From positions 1-25,233 of the forward strand of contig JANTGN010000011.1 of assembly GCA_024762895.1 (NCBI GenBank): a stretch of DNA of 25,233 nucleotides, written 5' to 3'. The position numbers were made by a program, and so were the translations under genes. The DNA is from Thiotrichales bacterium. Its GTDB lineage: Bacteria; Pseudomonadota; Gammaproteobacteria; J044. Each line of letters opens with the position of its first letter. The first letter of the stretch is position 1. The notes below the pieces were generated by a model. That model did no database searches and was not told where the DNA came from. It saw only the letters and a list, made by a program, of their open reading frames with translations. Below are positions 8,078 to 15,732 of this stretch, one piece after another.

Positions 8078-9766
8078 ATGGAATTACATCTACCCAACAG
8101 GCTCTGGCATTTTCATGGTGGGCTTCACCCCGAGCAACATAAAGGGTTTACCCGGGATAAACCGATCAGGTCCTCAACGCTTCCCGACCAACTGATCCTG
8201 CCCCTGCAGCAGCATATCGGTGCTGAGGCCGAGGCCTGTGTTCAGGTGGGAGATACCGTCTACAAGGGACAGCCGGTGGCGACCGCCAGTGGTTATGTCA
8301 GTGCCTCCCTGCACGCCCCGACTTCTGGAACAATCACCGGAATAGAGGACCGCCCGCTGCCCCATCCATCCGGCCTGAGTGGTACCTGCATCGTCATAGA
8401 GCCCGATGGCAGGGATGAATGGTGGCCGGAAAGGCCGGCGCCGGTAGACGATTATCTGGCCCTGGACCCAGCCGATATTCGCCAGCGGGTGAGGGATGCC
8501 GGCATCGTAGGTCTGGGCGGAGCCGCATTCCCTACTGCCGTTAAACTGAACCCACCTTCACGGCACCAGATCGATACCCTGATTATCAATGGCGCCGAGT
8601 GTGAACCCTATATTACCTGTGATGACCGACTGATGCGTGAACGGGCCGACCTGGTTATCGAGGGTGTGCGTATCATACGTCAGGCCCTGGGCATACAGCG
8701 CGTGCTCATAGGCGTAGAAGACAACAAGCCCGAGGCCTGTGATGCCATCGAGCAATGTATCAAGGATAAAAAACTGAAGGACATGAAGTTGTTGCGCGTA
8801 CCCACCATTTATCCCACGGGTGGTGAAAAGCAGCTGATCAAGGTCCTGACCGGTAGAGAAGTGCCCAGCAATGGCCTGCCTGCCGATATCGGAGTGGTCT
8901 GTCACAATGTTGGCACGGCGGCCAGTGTCTACCGTGCCATTGCCCATGGTGAGCCCATGGTCTCCAGGATCATGACGGTGACCGGAAAAGGTGTGAATGC
9001 ACCCTGTAATCTCGAGGTACTGATAGGCACTCCGATCAGTCACCTGGTTGCCCAGGCAGAAGGCTATACCGATCAGGCCGAACGTCTGATCATGGGAGGA
9101 CCCATGATGGGCTTTGCCATGAGTAGTGACGAGGTTCCTGTAATTAAGGGGACTAACTGTATCCTGGTCGCTCGGAGTAACGAGGTAGAAAACCCGGTAC
9201 AAGCGATGCCCTGTATTCGATGCGGTCGATGCACCTCCGTCTGTCCCGCCAATCTGCTCCCCCAGGAGATGTACTGGAATGCCCGCGCCAGGGACTTCGA
9301 CAAGATCCAGGATTACAATCTCTTTGACTGTATCGAGTGTGGTTGTTGTGCCGCAGTCTGTCCCAGTCACATCCCCCTGGTACAGTATTATCGATTTGCC
9401 AAGACAGAGATCTGGGCCCTGGAACGCGCCAAGGATAAATCCGATCACGCACGAGAACGCCATGAGTTCCGACTTGAGCGCTTAGAGCGTGAAAAGAAGG
9501 AAAAGGCAGAACGTCTGGCCAAGAAAAAAGCCGCTCTGGCCGCAAAAAAATCCAAAGATGGAAAAACAAAAGACGAGGATGCCAAAAAAGCCGCTATAGC
9601 AGCAGCCCTGGAGCGCGCCAAGGCCAAGAAGGTACAGGCCGAAGTCCAGCCCAAAAATACCGATGATCTCACCGAGGCCCAGCAACGTCAGATCGATGAG
9701 GCTGAATCTCGCCGCAAGGCCCTGAGCGAACACAAGGCCACCCCAGAAGAAGCCTCCGAGCCATAA
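8078..9766 (+). CDS. rnfC: Rnf electron transport complex subunit C
   Basis: Peripheral subunit with the NADH- and FMN-binding module and two 4Fe-4S clusters. It has 562 residues. The N-terminal part carries a barrel-sandwich segment. The glycine-rich GLGGAAFPTA lies near residue 146, and GAECEPYITCDDRLM follows. The cluster cysteines are 379/382/385/389 and 418/421/424/428. The tail from about 450 is a K/A/E-rich, probably coiled-coil extension, common in gammaproteobacterial RnfC and variable in length. An open frame extends upstream to 8021 inside rnfB; the homologous N-terminus MELHLPNRLWHFHGG fixes the ATG at 8078, 2 bases after the rnfB stop. Confidence 0.97.
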   Translation: MELHLPNRLWHFHGGLHPEQHKGFTRDKPIRSSTLPDQLILPLQQHIGAEAEACVQVGDTVYKGQPVATASGYVSASLHAPTSGTITGIEDRPLPHPSGLSGTCIVIEPDGRDEWWPERPAPVDDYLALDPADIRQRVRDAGIVGLGGAAFPTAVKLNPPSRHQIDTLIINGAECEPYITCDDRLMRERADLVIEGVRIIRQALGIQRVLIGVEDNKPEACDAIEQCIKDKKLKDMKLLRVPTIYPTGGEKQLIKVLTGREVPSNGLPADIGVVCHNVGTAASVYRAIAHGEPMVSRIMTVTGKGVNAPCNLEVLIGTPISHLVAQAEGYTDQAERLIMGGPMMGFAMSSDEVPVIKGTNCILVARSNEVENPVQAMPCIRCGRCTSVCPANLLPQEMYWNARARDFDKIQDYNLFDCIECGCCAAVCPSHIPLVQYYRFAKTEIWALERAKDKSDHARERHEFRLERLEREKKEKAERLAKKKAALAAKKSKDGKTKDEDAKKAAIAAALERAKAKKVQAEVQPKNTDDLTEAQQRQIDEAESRRKALSEHKATPEEASEP

Positions 9767-9772
9767 GCCGAT

Positions 9773-10813
9773 ATGCAATTTAAGACCACTTCCTCTCCCT
9801 ATATCTCAAGCGCTGGTGATGTTGGTTCGGTCATGCGCCAGGTCCTGTATGCCCTGGTTCCGGGTACGCTGGCTACCATATGGTATTTTGGCTGGGGTGT
9901 TCTGATCATTCTGATCATGGCCATCCTGTTTGCCGTAAGCCTAGAAGCCATCATGCTGAAGCTGCGGGGCCGCCCCATTAAACCCTTCATCACAGATTAC
10001 AGCGCGGTGCTCACAGCCTGGCTACTGGCCCTTGCCCTGCCTCCACTTGCCCCCTGGTGGATGGTGCTGATTGGTGTATTCTTTGCCATCGTGGTGGCCA
10101 AACAACTCTACGGTGGTCTTGGCTACAACCCCTTTAACCCGGCCATGATCGGGTATGTCGTCCTGCTGATTTCCTTCCCTCTGGAAATGACCAACTGGTT
10201 ACCGCCCAGGATGCTTGCCGAGCATCAACTCGGATTCATGGAGAGTCTTGGTATTATCTTCTCGGGCACCCCCACGGGTAATCTCACCTGGGATGCCCTG
10301 ACCATGGCTACACCACTGGATGAGGTAAAGACCGGCCTGAGCCTGGATCGCACCATCTCCGAGATTCGCCAGAGTCCCTTATTTGGAGATTTCGGCGGCC
10401 AGGGATGGGAGTGGGTCAGGAACTGGTTTGCACTGGGCGGCTTCTGGTTGATCTACAAGAAGGTGATCGACTGGCGTATCCCCGTCTCGCTGATCCTTGG
10501 CATTGTCATCATCTCCACCCCGTTCTTTATCCTGAATCCCGATAGTTATGGATCACCGGCATTTCATATATTCAGTGGTGCCGTGATCGTGGGTGCCTTT
10601 TATATTGCCACCGATCCCGTTTCCGCCAGCACCACCCCGATGGGACGATGGATCTATGGTGCCGGTATCGGCATCCTGACCTATATCATACGCAGCTGGG
10701 GCGGATACCCGGATGGCCTGGCCTTTGCAGTGTTACTGATGAATATGGCCGCCCCCATGATCGACTATTACACCAAGCCTCGAGTCTTCGGTCAGCGCAG
10801 GCAGGGTCCATGA
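9773..10813 (+). CDS. rnfD: Rnf electron transport complex subunit D
   Basis: Integral membrane flavoprotein of Rnf (NqrB/RnfD family), part of the ion-translocating core. The 346 residues include about nine hydrophobic helices. Diagnostic stretches are KPFITDYSAVLTAWLLALALP (about 70-90), GGLGYNPFNPAMIGY (114-128) and DALTMATPLDE (174-184), where Thr180 is the likely covalent FMN site by comparison with the family. GAFYIATDPVSASTTPMGR near the C-terminus is also characteristic. It starts 6 bases after rnfC and overlaps rnfG by 4 bases (ATGA), suggesting translational coupling. Confidence 0.96.
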   Translation: MQFKTTSSPYISSAGDVGSVMRQVLYALVPGTLATIWYFGWGVLIILIMAILFAVSLEAIMLKLRGRPIKPFITDYSAVLTAWLLALALPPLAPWWMVLIGVFFAIVVAKQLYGGLGYNPFNPAMIGYVVLLISFPLEMTNWLPPRMLAEHQLGFMESLGIIFSGTPTGNLTWDALTMATPLDEVKTGLSLDRTISEIRQSPLFGDFGGQGWEWVRNWFALGGFWLIYKKVIDWRIPVSLILGIVIISTPFFILNPDSYGSPAFHIFSGAVIVGAFYIATDPVSASTTPMGRWIYGAGIGILTYIIRSWGGYPDGLAFAVLLMNMAAPMIDYYTKPRVFGQRRQGP

Positions 10814-11457
10814 ATCAGGATATACGCCATATCATCACCTCAGCACTGCTGCTGGCCCTGTTCGGTATAGCAGGTGCGGGGATCGTGGCCTTGGTCTTTG
10901 CCAACACGGAAGAAAGAATCGAGGCCAATATCCGTGCACAGTTGTTAAGCAGCCTGAACGAAATCATGCCAGCTGATCGCTATGACAACGATATCATTAA
11001 CGACACCCTGGAGATCTGGAATGCGGAGCTGACACCGGGGACCGCCACCACGATCTATCGTGCCCGTAAAAACGGTCAACCCGTAGCCGCAATATTTACC
11101 ATTACTGCCACCGGAGGTTACTCGGGACCGATCAGGTTGCTGGTTGGTATTAATTATGATGGCCGTCTTGCGGGCGTTCGGGTCGTGGAACACCATGAGA
11201 CCCCTGGCCTGGGGGATGCCATCGATGCACAGAAGTCCAACTGGATACTGGGTTTTGAGGGAAAATCCCTGGAAAACCCCTTACCCGAAAACTGGAAGGT
11301 CAAACGCGACGGCGGAGACTTTGACCAGTTTACTGGTGCAACCATTACGCCCAGGGCGGTCGTTAAGGCGGTGAAAAACACCCTGCTATACTTTTCCAGG
11401 AACAGAGACAGCATCTTTGAGACCCTGAAACCGGAAGGAGTCATTGATAATGAGTGA
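10810..11457 (+). CDS. rnfG: Rnf electron transport complex subunit G
   Basis: Single-pass membrane flavoprotein with a periplasmic FMN-binding domain (NqrC/RnfG). It has 215 residues. The membrane helix is at about 9-31. The periplasmic domain contains HHETPGLGDAID (128-139) and FTGATIT (174-180), where Thr178 is the expected covalent FMN attachment residue. A longer upstream frame inside rnfD is ignored: the ATG at 10810 overlaps the rnfD stop and opens directly into the membrane helix. It overlaps rnfE by 8 bases. Confidence 0.96.
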   Translation: MNQDIRHIITSALLLALFGIAGAGIVALVFANTEERIEANIRAQLLSSLNEIMPADRYDNDIINDTLEIWNAELTPGTATTIYRARKNGQPVAAIFTITATGGYSGPIRLLVGINYDGRLAGVRVVEHHETPGLGDAIDAQKSNWILGFEGKSLENPLPENWKVKRDGGDFDQFTGATITPRAVVKAVKNTLLYFSRNRDSIFETLKPEGVIDNE

Positions 11458-12145
11458 ACCCAGTCTGCGCAAGATTACACAGGATGGACTGTGGACCAAT
11501 AATGCAGGCCTGGTCCAGCTACTGGGGCTATGTCCACTGCTGGCGGTGACCAGTTCGGTCATCAATGGTCTGGGTCTCGGAATTGCCTCAACCATCACCG
11601 TCACGACCTCTAATATCCTCGTCTCACTGATTCGCCATTATGTGCGTCCCGAGGTACGGGTACCGGTCTTCGTACTGATCATTGCCTCCATCGTGACGGC
11701 CATCGAACTCAGCATGCATGCCTGGTTCCACGACCTCTATCTGATCCTCGGTATATTTATTCCCCTCATCGTGACCAATTGCGTGATCCTGGGTCGCGCA
11801 GAGGCATTTGCCTCCAAGCATGATGTGGGCCGGGCCGCACTGGATGGCCTGATGATAGGGTTCGGCTTTACCCTGGTCCTGGTGGTACTGGGTGGCATGC
11901 GTGAACTCGTTGGCAATGGTACACTTCTGTCTCAGGCCCATCTGATGTTTGGTGATATCGCCAAGGACTGGACCCTGACCCTGATAGAAGATTACCGAGG
12001 CTTCCTCGTTGCCATCTTACCTCCGGGGGCCTTCATCGGTCTGGGACTATTAATCGCTATCAAAAATGTGATTGATAAAAAACTCGAGCAACGCCAACCA
12101 CAGGTCATCAAGATTGAGACCCCCGCCGTAACAGATGGTGCATGA
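11450..12145 (+). CDS. rnfE: Rnf electron transport complex subunit E
   Basis: Integral membrane subunit, a paralogue of RnfA with inverted topology, forming the ion channel core with it. It has 231 residues and about six helices. Typical segments are LWTNNAGLVQLLGLCPLLAV near the N-terminus and PLIVTNCVILGRAEAFA near 105-120; their cysteines match those that bind the intramembrane Fe-S cluster. An AAGGAG ribosome site at 11435-11440 sits 9 bases before the ATG at 11450, which decides this start over a TTG at 11444. Its stop overlaps the nth start. Confidence 0.96.
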   Translation: MSEPSLRKITQDGLWTNNAGLVQLLGLCPLLAVTSSVINGLGLGIASTITVTTSNILVSLIRHYVRPEVRVPVFVLIIASIVTAIELSMHAWFHDLYLILGIFIPLIVTNCVILGRAEAFASKHDVGRAALDGLMIGFGFTLVLVVLGGMRELVGNGTLLSQAHLMFGDIAKDWTLTLIEDYRGFLVAILPPGAFIGLGLLIAIKNVIDKKLEQRQPQVIKIETPAVTDGA

Positions 12146-12783
12146 ACAAGCAGAAACGTTATGAAATCTTCTCGCGACTGAGAGAAGCAAATCCGCATCC
12201 CACCACAGAACTGGAATATAGCTCGGCTTTTGAGTTACTGATTGCAGTGATCCTGTCGGCCCAGGCGACCGATGTTGGCGTCAACAAGGCCACGGCCAAA
12301 CTCTTCCCCGTCGCACATACCCCCGAAGCAATACTTGACCTTGGCCTCGATGGCCTGAAGCAATACATAAAAACCATCGGCCTTTATAACAGCAAGGCCG
12401 AAAATATTATCAAGACCTGCCGAATACTGATCGAAAAACATGGCAGTAAGGTACCGGAAAACCGCAAGGACCTGGAGGCACTCCCCGGGGTGGGTCGAAA
12501 GACCGCGAATGTCGTTCTGAATACCGCCTTTGGCCATCCCACCATGGCGGTGGACACCCATATCTTTCGGGTCGCCAACCGTACCGGAATTGCTCCTGGC
12601 AAGACGCCCCTGGAGGTAGAAAAAAAACTGCTGAAGTTTATTCCTGAAGAGTTCCTCAAGGATGCTCATCACTGGCTTATCCTGCACGGTCGATATACCT
12701 GTATTGCCAGGAGACCGCGATGTGGCAGCTGTCTGATCGAAGACCTCTGCGAGTACAAAAAAAAGGATTACGGGGACGACTAG
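12142..12783 (+). CDS. nth: Endonuclease III
   Basis: DNA glycosylase and AP lyase acting on oxidised pyrimidines in base excision repair. The 213 residues contain the helix-hairpin-helix LPGVGRKTAN (114-123) with catalytic Lys120, catalytic Asp138 in AVDTHIFRV, and the 4Fe-4S loop Cys187, Cys194, Cys197 and Cys203. These positions agree with the E. coli numbering. It overlaps rnfE by 4 bases (ATGA), the rsx-nth coupling seen in many gammaproteobacteria, where a redox complex and an Fe-S repair enzyme share a transcript. Confidence 0.98.
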   Translation: MNKQKRYEIFSRLREANPHPTTELEYSSAFELLIAVILSAQATDVGVNKATAKLFPVAHTPEAILDLGLDGLKQYIKTIGLYNSKAENIIKTCRILIEKHGSKVPENRKDLEALPGVGRKTANVVLNTAFGHPTMAVDTHIFRVANRTGIAPGKTPLEVEKKLLKFIPEEFLKDAHHWLILHGRYTCIARRPRCGSCLIEDLCEYKKKDYGDD

Positions 12784-13226
12784 TGTTTGGTAATGACCGT
12801 GATAAGTTACGCCACCAATATCGACAGGCCTGGACTCTTTATACCCAGGGTCAGGCGCTGGATCCATTACAACGCCAGATTTCCCAGGTCTTGATTGATC
12901 ACCCGGAGTATCAGGCACTCGTGCAGAACGAGACCAGCCTTGAGCGGGAATTCCTGCCTGAGCTTGGCGAGGCCAACCCTTATTTGCACATGGGTCTGCA
13001 CCTGGCCATCAGGGACCAGGTCAAAACAGATCGACCTGTCGGTATCCAGGCCCTATTTCAGAAAGCACTAATAAAGCATCGGGGGGATGCCCATAAAGCT
13101 GAGCACGATATGATCGACTGTCTCGCCGAGAACCTGTGGCAGGCCCAACGAGATGGGACTGAGCCTGATGATCAGGGCTACTTGAATTGTGTGAGTCGAC
13201 TCACAAATTCAGTCAAAAAAAACTGA
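12783..13226 (+). CDS. DUF1841 family protein
   Basis: Conserved soluble protein of 147 residues with unknown function. The translation from GTG at 12783 (MFGNDRDKLRHQY) matches the typical DUF1841 beginning, with LGEANPYLHMGLHLAIRDQV and AEHDMIDCLAENLWQAQRDG further on. The GTG overlaps the last base of the nth TAG stop, so translation is probably coupled. An ORF reading from 12720 inside nth is just an upstream extension of the same frame. The HMGLH and AEHDMIDC segments hold conserved His, Glu and Cys residues that might bind metal, but that is speculation. It is the last gene of the rnf-nth transcript. Confidence 0.88.
   Translation: MFGNDRDKLRHQYRQAWTLYTQGQALDPLQRQISQVLIDHPEYQALVQNETSLEREFLPELGEANPYLHMGLHLAIRDQVKTDRPVGIQALFQKALIKHRGDAHKAEHDMIDCLAENLWQAQRDGTEPDDQGYLNCVSRLTNSVKKN
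13190..13205. repeat. 16-base perfect palindrome at the end of the DUF1841 gene
   Basis: TGTGAGTCGACTCACA reads the same on both strands, centred between 13197 and 13198. It lies within the last codons of the DUF1841 gene and about 120 bases upstream of the EGKCG-peptide start. It could be an operator for a dimeric regulator, or chance; a perfect 16-mer palindrome is expected roughly once per 65 kb at random. Confidence 0.5.
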
Positions 13227-13322
13227 ACCAAATATTGCTATACCCTACTAAAGCAATGTACTTTTGTACCAGGCTATTGCCTGTAACAACACTCAAGACC
13301 AAAACCCGTTGGAGATAACACC
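13227..13322 (+). promoter_or_regulatory. Leader and probable promoter of the EGKCG-peptide gene
   Basis: The peptide gene has its own terminator and is separated from DUF1841 by 96 bases, so a promoter is expected here. Visible elements are an inverted repeat ATTGCT (13234-13239) / AGCAAT (13252-13257) around a 12-base spacer, a GTAC-TTTT-GTAC pair (13258-13269), and the Shine-Dalgarno GGAG at 13311-13314, 8 bases before the ATG. TGTACC (13265-13270) followed 8 bases later by GCCT (13279-13282) is echoed upstream of the second peptide gene. No confident sigma-70 pair was found. Confidence 0.35.
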
Positions 13323-13646
13323 ATGATCGAAAAGAAAAACATGAAACCTCTTTCTGTTGCACTGGGCACGGCGGTAACCGCTACCCTGGCTACCGTACCA
13401 GCAGCTCAGGCCGCTGATAATCCCTTTGGTATGACCCAGCTGTCTGAAGGTTATATGGTTGCCGGCGAAGGCAAGTGTGGCGGCATGAAGGGCAAAGAAG
13501 GCAAGTGTGGCGAAGGCAAGTGTGGTGGTGACAAGGCCAAAAAAGAAGGTAAATGTGGCGAAGGCAAGTGTGGTGGTGACAAGGCCAAGAAAGAAAAGGC
13601 CAAAGAAGGTAAATGTGGTGAAGGCAAGTGCGGTGGCATGAAGTAA
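13323..13646 (+). CDS. hvfA: EGKCG-repeat secreted RiPP precursor (HvfA-like)
   Basis: A 107-residue peptide with a Sec signal (positive start, hydrophobic stretch, probable cleavage after AAQA at residue 30). A short spacer is followed by a low-complexity tail with seven EGKCG motifs carrying Cys52, 62, 67, 78, 83, 98 and 103, its only cysteines. This layout matches the HvfA-type precursors, whose EGKCG cysteines are modified by a DUF692 MNIO enzyme with a DUF2063 partner and are tied to copper binding. The tail has no aromatic residue and is rich in Gly and Lys. The ATG at 13323 has a GGAG site; ATG at 13341 is a weaker alternative. It has its own terminator and precedes the bufferin-type cluster rather than the EVAPENW-type maturase at 21823. 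The symbol is by analogy; the function here is inferred. Confidence 0.85.
   Translation: MIEKKNMKPLSVALGTAVTATLATVPAAQAADNPFGMTQLSEGYMVAGEGKCGGMKGKEGKCGEGKCGGDKAKKEGKCGEGKCGGDKAKKEKAKEGKCGEGKCGGMK
13467..13643 (+). repeat. In-frame EGKCG coding repeats, 48-base period
   Basis: The tail of the precursor is built from tandem copies. Two adjacent 48-base units, 13497-13544 and 13545-13592, encode 16-residue blocks of two EGKCG motifs plus a GDKAKK linker and differ at only a few, mostly third, positions. A third partial unit begins at about 13605 after a 4-codon insertion (EKAK). A single EGKCG at 13467-13481 precedes them. The near identity suggests recent duplication, and copy number probably varies between strains. 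Confidence 0.9.
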
Positions 13647-13666
13647 CAGCCTCACTGATCTGATAG

Positions 13667-13697
13667 AAAAAGGCGGTGGTATTCCACCGCCTTTTTT
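13667..13697 (+). terminator. Rho-independent terminator after the EGKCG-peptide gene
   Basis: An 8-base GC-rich stem GGCGGTGG (13672-13679) and CCACCGCC (13684-13691) encloses the loop TATT and is followed by six T residues; preceding A residues extend the pairing. It begins 20 bases after the stop codon. It should isolate the peptide transcript from the downstream cluster, or attenuate it. Confidence 0.95.
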
Positions 13698-13790
13698 ATG
13701 CCCGATGCAATCAAATTCATGCTCGATACGTGTTACCTGATGAGCGCCTCATAAGGCCTCACATCAAACAAACACCAAGAGGATGAAATA
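13698..13790 (+). promoter_or_regulatory. Probable promoter region of the bufA-bufB-bufC-sigma operon
   Basis: This follows a strong terminator, so transcription of the next operon probably starts here. TGTTACC (13731-13737) followed after 8 bases by GCCT (13746-13749) resembles the TGTACC-8-GCCT arrangement upstream of the first peptide gene. ATGAG-CGC-CTCAT (13740-13752) is an inverted repeat that could be an operator. AGAGGA (about 13779-13784) is the ribosome site for the ATG at 13791. The promoter elements are candidates only. Confidence 0.35.
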
Positions 13791-14081
13791 ATGGATCAAA
13801 AAAAAGTCGTTAATTCTGCATTAGCAGGTGTCGTTGCCCTGGGTGCCAGCCTGGCAATGATGAGTGCACAGGCCGTTCCACCTCAACCCGAGGCCTGGGA
13901 AAAATGTGCCGGCATTGCTAAAAAAGGTATGAATGACTGCGGGGCCCTCAATGGTAAACATGGCTGTGCCGGCCAGGCCGCAAGCAATAATGACCCGAAT
14001 GAATGGGTCTATGTACCACAAGGCACCTGTACCAAGATCACGGGTGGAAGCGTCGCCAAGGTCAAACCGGCCAAAAAATGA
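13791..14081 (+). CDS. bufA: DUF2282 bufferin-type RiPP precursor
   Basis: Secreted 96-residue peptide. The signal peptide covers residues 1-28 (hydrophobic ALAGVVALGASLAMM, cleavage likely after AQA). The mature part has the four conserved DUF2282 cysteines: Cys39 (EKCAG), Cys50 (NDCGAL), Cys59 (HGCAG) and Cys80 (QGTC). It also has the family segment DPNEWVYVPQGTC and a basic C-terminus. Known members, the bufferins, have cysteines converted by the DUF692 enzyme into copper-binding heterocycles and protect the periplasm from copper. Its TGA overlaps the maturase start (ATGA), so the two are translationally coupled. It shares no sequence with the EGKCG peptide apart from a Sec leader and cysteines. 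Confidence 0.9.
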   Translation: MDQKKVVNSALAGVVALGASLAMMSAQAVPPQPEAWEKCAGIAKKGMNDCGALNGKHGCAGQAASNNDPNEWVYVPQGTCTKITGGSVAKVKPAKK

Positions 14082-14953
14082 ATTCCATCACCTCCCCGGA
14101 CCACCCTTCACGATACGGGACCACATCCGATATCAAGGGGACCGGTCTGGGCCTGAGAGGTGTGCATATTCCAGAGATCCTGGCTCAGCTTCCTGATATA
14201 CCCTGGTTCGAGATCCTGGCCGACAACCACCGAGCAGGCGGGGGTTTCATCCCTCGCCAACTCGAGGCTATACGTCAGCATTACCCCATCACTTTTCACT
14301 GTGTAGGTATGTCTCTGGCCAGTCCTGATGTCCTCGATATGACCTATCTGAGAGACCTTAAGCGCCAGATCAGAGATTTTGAGCCGGCCTGGGTTTCCGA
14401 TCATCTGAGCTTTTCTCAACTGGAAGGCCATCATTATCATGACCTGTTACCCATCCCCTATACCGAGGAAAGCCTGTTTTATGTCAGTCGGCGTATTCGA
14501 GAGGTGCAGGACATACTGGAACAACGTATTCTGGTAGAAAATGTGTCGAGTTATGTCGAATTCAATGAATCCAGCCTGTCTGAAATGGAATTCATTCATG
14601 GCCTTCTGAGTGAGGCCGATTGTGAACTCTTACTCGATATCAACAATGTCTATGTCAACTGTCAGAACCATGATCACGATGCAGCGACGTATCTCGAATC
14701 GATCCCACTGACGCGGGTTCGTGAGATTCACCTCGCCGGCTTCGAGGCCTTTCCCGACTACCTTCTGGATGCACACAATAACCCGGTCTCCTCAGCCGTG
14801 TGGGACCTGTTCCGACAGTTCGTTGAACGACGCGATGACATCCCCGTCCTGATTGAGTGGGACAATAATATACCCGAATTTTCTCGCCTGCGTGAGGAAG
14901 CCAATAAGGCCGACCGCATCCTGGCCAGACAACGTCGAACACAGGTTGCCTGA
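14078..14953 (+). CDS. bufB: DUF692 multinuclear non-heme iron oxidase, bufferin maturase type
   Basis: TIM-barrel MNIO enzyme (291 residues) that oxidatively modifies precursor cysteines using a multinuclear iron site. Candidate metal ligands in family-conserved segments are His74 (FHCVGMSL), His109 (VSDHLSF), Glu154 (LVENVSSY), Asp187 (LLLDINNVY), His198, His218 (IHLAGF), Asp231 and His233 (DAHNNP), and Glu260 (LIEWD). HDLLPIPYTEES and RIREVQDIL are also diagnostic. An oddity is that the usual E-x-x-x-E-N motif near residue 45 reads EILADNH, with Asp in place of the second Glu. The longer frame from 14003 lies inside bufA, so the overlapping ATG at 14078 is chosen. Pairing with the DUF2063 gene 2 bases downstream supports the role. 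Confidence 0.92.
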   Translation: MNSITSPDHPSRYGTTSDIKGTGLGLRGVHIPEILAQLPDIPWFEILADNHRAGGGFIPRQLEAIRQHYPITFHCVGMSLASPDVLDMTYLRDLKRQIRDFEPAWVSDHLSFSQLEGHHYHDLLPIPYTEESLFYVSRRIREVQDILEQRILVENVSSYVEFNESSLSEMEFIHGLLSEADCELLLDINNVYVNCQNHDHDAATYLESIPLTRVREIHLAGFEAFPDYLLDAHNNPVSSAVWDLFRQFVERRDDIPVLIEWDNNIPEFSRLREEANKADRILARQRRTQVA

Positions 14954-14955
14954 CC

Positions 14956-15732
14956 ATGTTTTCAACTATCCAGACATTATTCGCCAGGTCATTGCATCCC
15001 ACCGTGTCGCAGGAAACACTCCTGCGTTCGACCCAGACCCTACGTCAGCAGGGGGGATTAAGCCCTGAACAACGGCTCATGATTTACCGTAACAATGTCA
15101 CGACATCATTAATCTTTGCATTGAAGGATATTTATCCCGTCATCGTTCAGATACTGGGGGATAATTATTTTTCTTTAATGACTCAGGACTATGTCTGGTC
15201 AGCCGATTCATCGAATCCTGACCTGAACCATTTTGGTCGTGATTTTCCTTCTTATCTCGAACAGCAGGTTCAGACTACCCCTGCACTGGAAGAACTCCCC
15301 TATCTTCCGGATCTGGCGAGCCTGGAGTGTGCCTGGCATGCAGCCTATTATGCCGATGATGATCCCGTCTTTGATTTTGATGGATTGGCTCAAGTCGCCC
15401 AGCAAGGACAGCCAATCCGACTCAAGGTCAGTCATAGCCTGTGTTTACTGGCTAGCGATTACCCAGTGCTCACACTGTGGAAACTGCACCGATATCATCA
15501 ATCTCCTGACAGCCTGAATAGCGTTGCGCAAACAGAATATTACTGCCTCTACCGAAAACATTATTCACCCATGGCAATCCGTCTGAACCAGACAGACTTC
15601 CAGTTCCTTGAGGCCTGTCAGCAGGGGTGCAACCTGGATACGATCGCCAGTAATGAAAATATGGCAGGGCCTTTATCAAAAATCCCCATGTTTATACGCC
15701 ATGGTTTGATTTGCAGTTTTGAGCCAGAATGA
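14956..15732 (+). CDS. bufC: DUF2063 MNIO partner protein
   Basis: 258-residue partner of the DUF692 enzyme. In characterised systems the DUF2063-containing protein recognises the leader or core of the precursor and presents it to the MNIO. The N-terminal DUF2063 domain shows LSPEQRLMIYRNNVTTSL (about 36-52), AL-x-DIYPVI, LGDNYFSLM and FPSYLEQQ, followed by LPDLASLECAWHAAYYADD. The C-terminal half is a second, more variable domain ending in a helical FLEACQQGCNLDTIA segment that resembles the winged-helix-like tail of the family. Codons run on into the sigma-factor gene with a 4-base overlap, so expression is coupled. Confidence 0.9.
   Translation: MFSTIQTLFARSLHPTVSQETLLRSTQTLRQQGGLSPEQRLMIYRNNVTTSLIFALKDIYPVIVQILGDNYFSLMTQDYVWSADSSNPDLNHFGRDFPSYLEQQVQTTPALEELPYLPDLASLECAWHAAYYADDDPVFDFDGLAQVAQQGQPIRLKVSHSLCLLASDYPVLTLWKLHRYHQSPDSLNSVAQTEYYCLYRKHYSPMAIRLNQTDFQFLEACQQGCNLDTIASNENMAGPLSKIPMFIRHGLICSFEPE

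Noticed and set aside
8558..9463. 301-codon minus-strand open frame
   Set aside because: Antisense to rnfC, which has intact Fe-S and flavin motifs; the frame has no plausible product.
13282..13310. TGTAAC (13282) with CGTT (13307) as an ECF promoter for the EGKCG peptide
   Set aside because: The spacing is 19 bases and the start site would fall at or past the GGAG ribosome site, leaving no usable leader.
13451..13639. Minus-strand frame encoding Pro-Leu-Ser-His repeats
   Set aside because: It is simply the complement of the EGKCG coding repeats; there is no ribosome site or signal of its own.
13467..13643. Possible CRISPR-like short repeats
   Set aside because: The repeats are in frame, adjacent without unique spacers, and encode EGKCG blocks of a secreted peptide.
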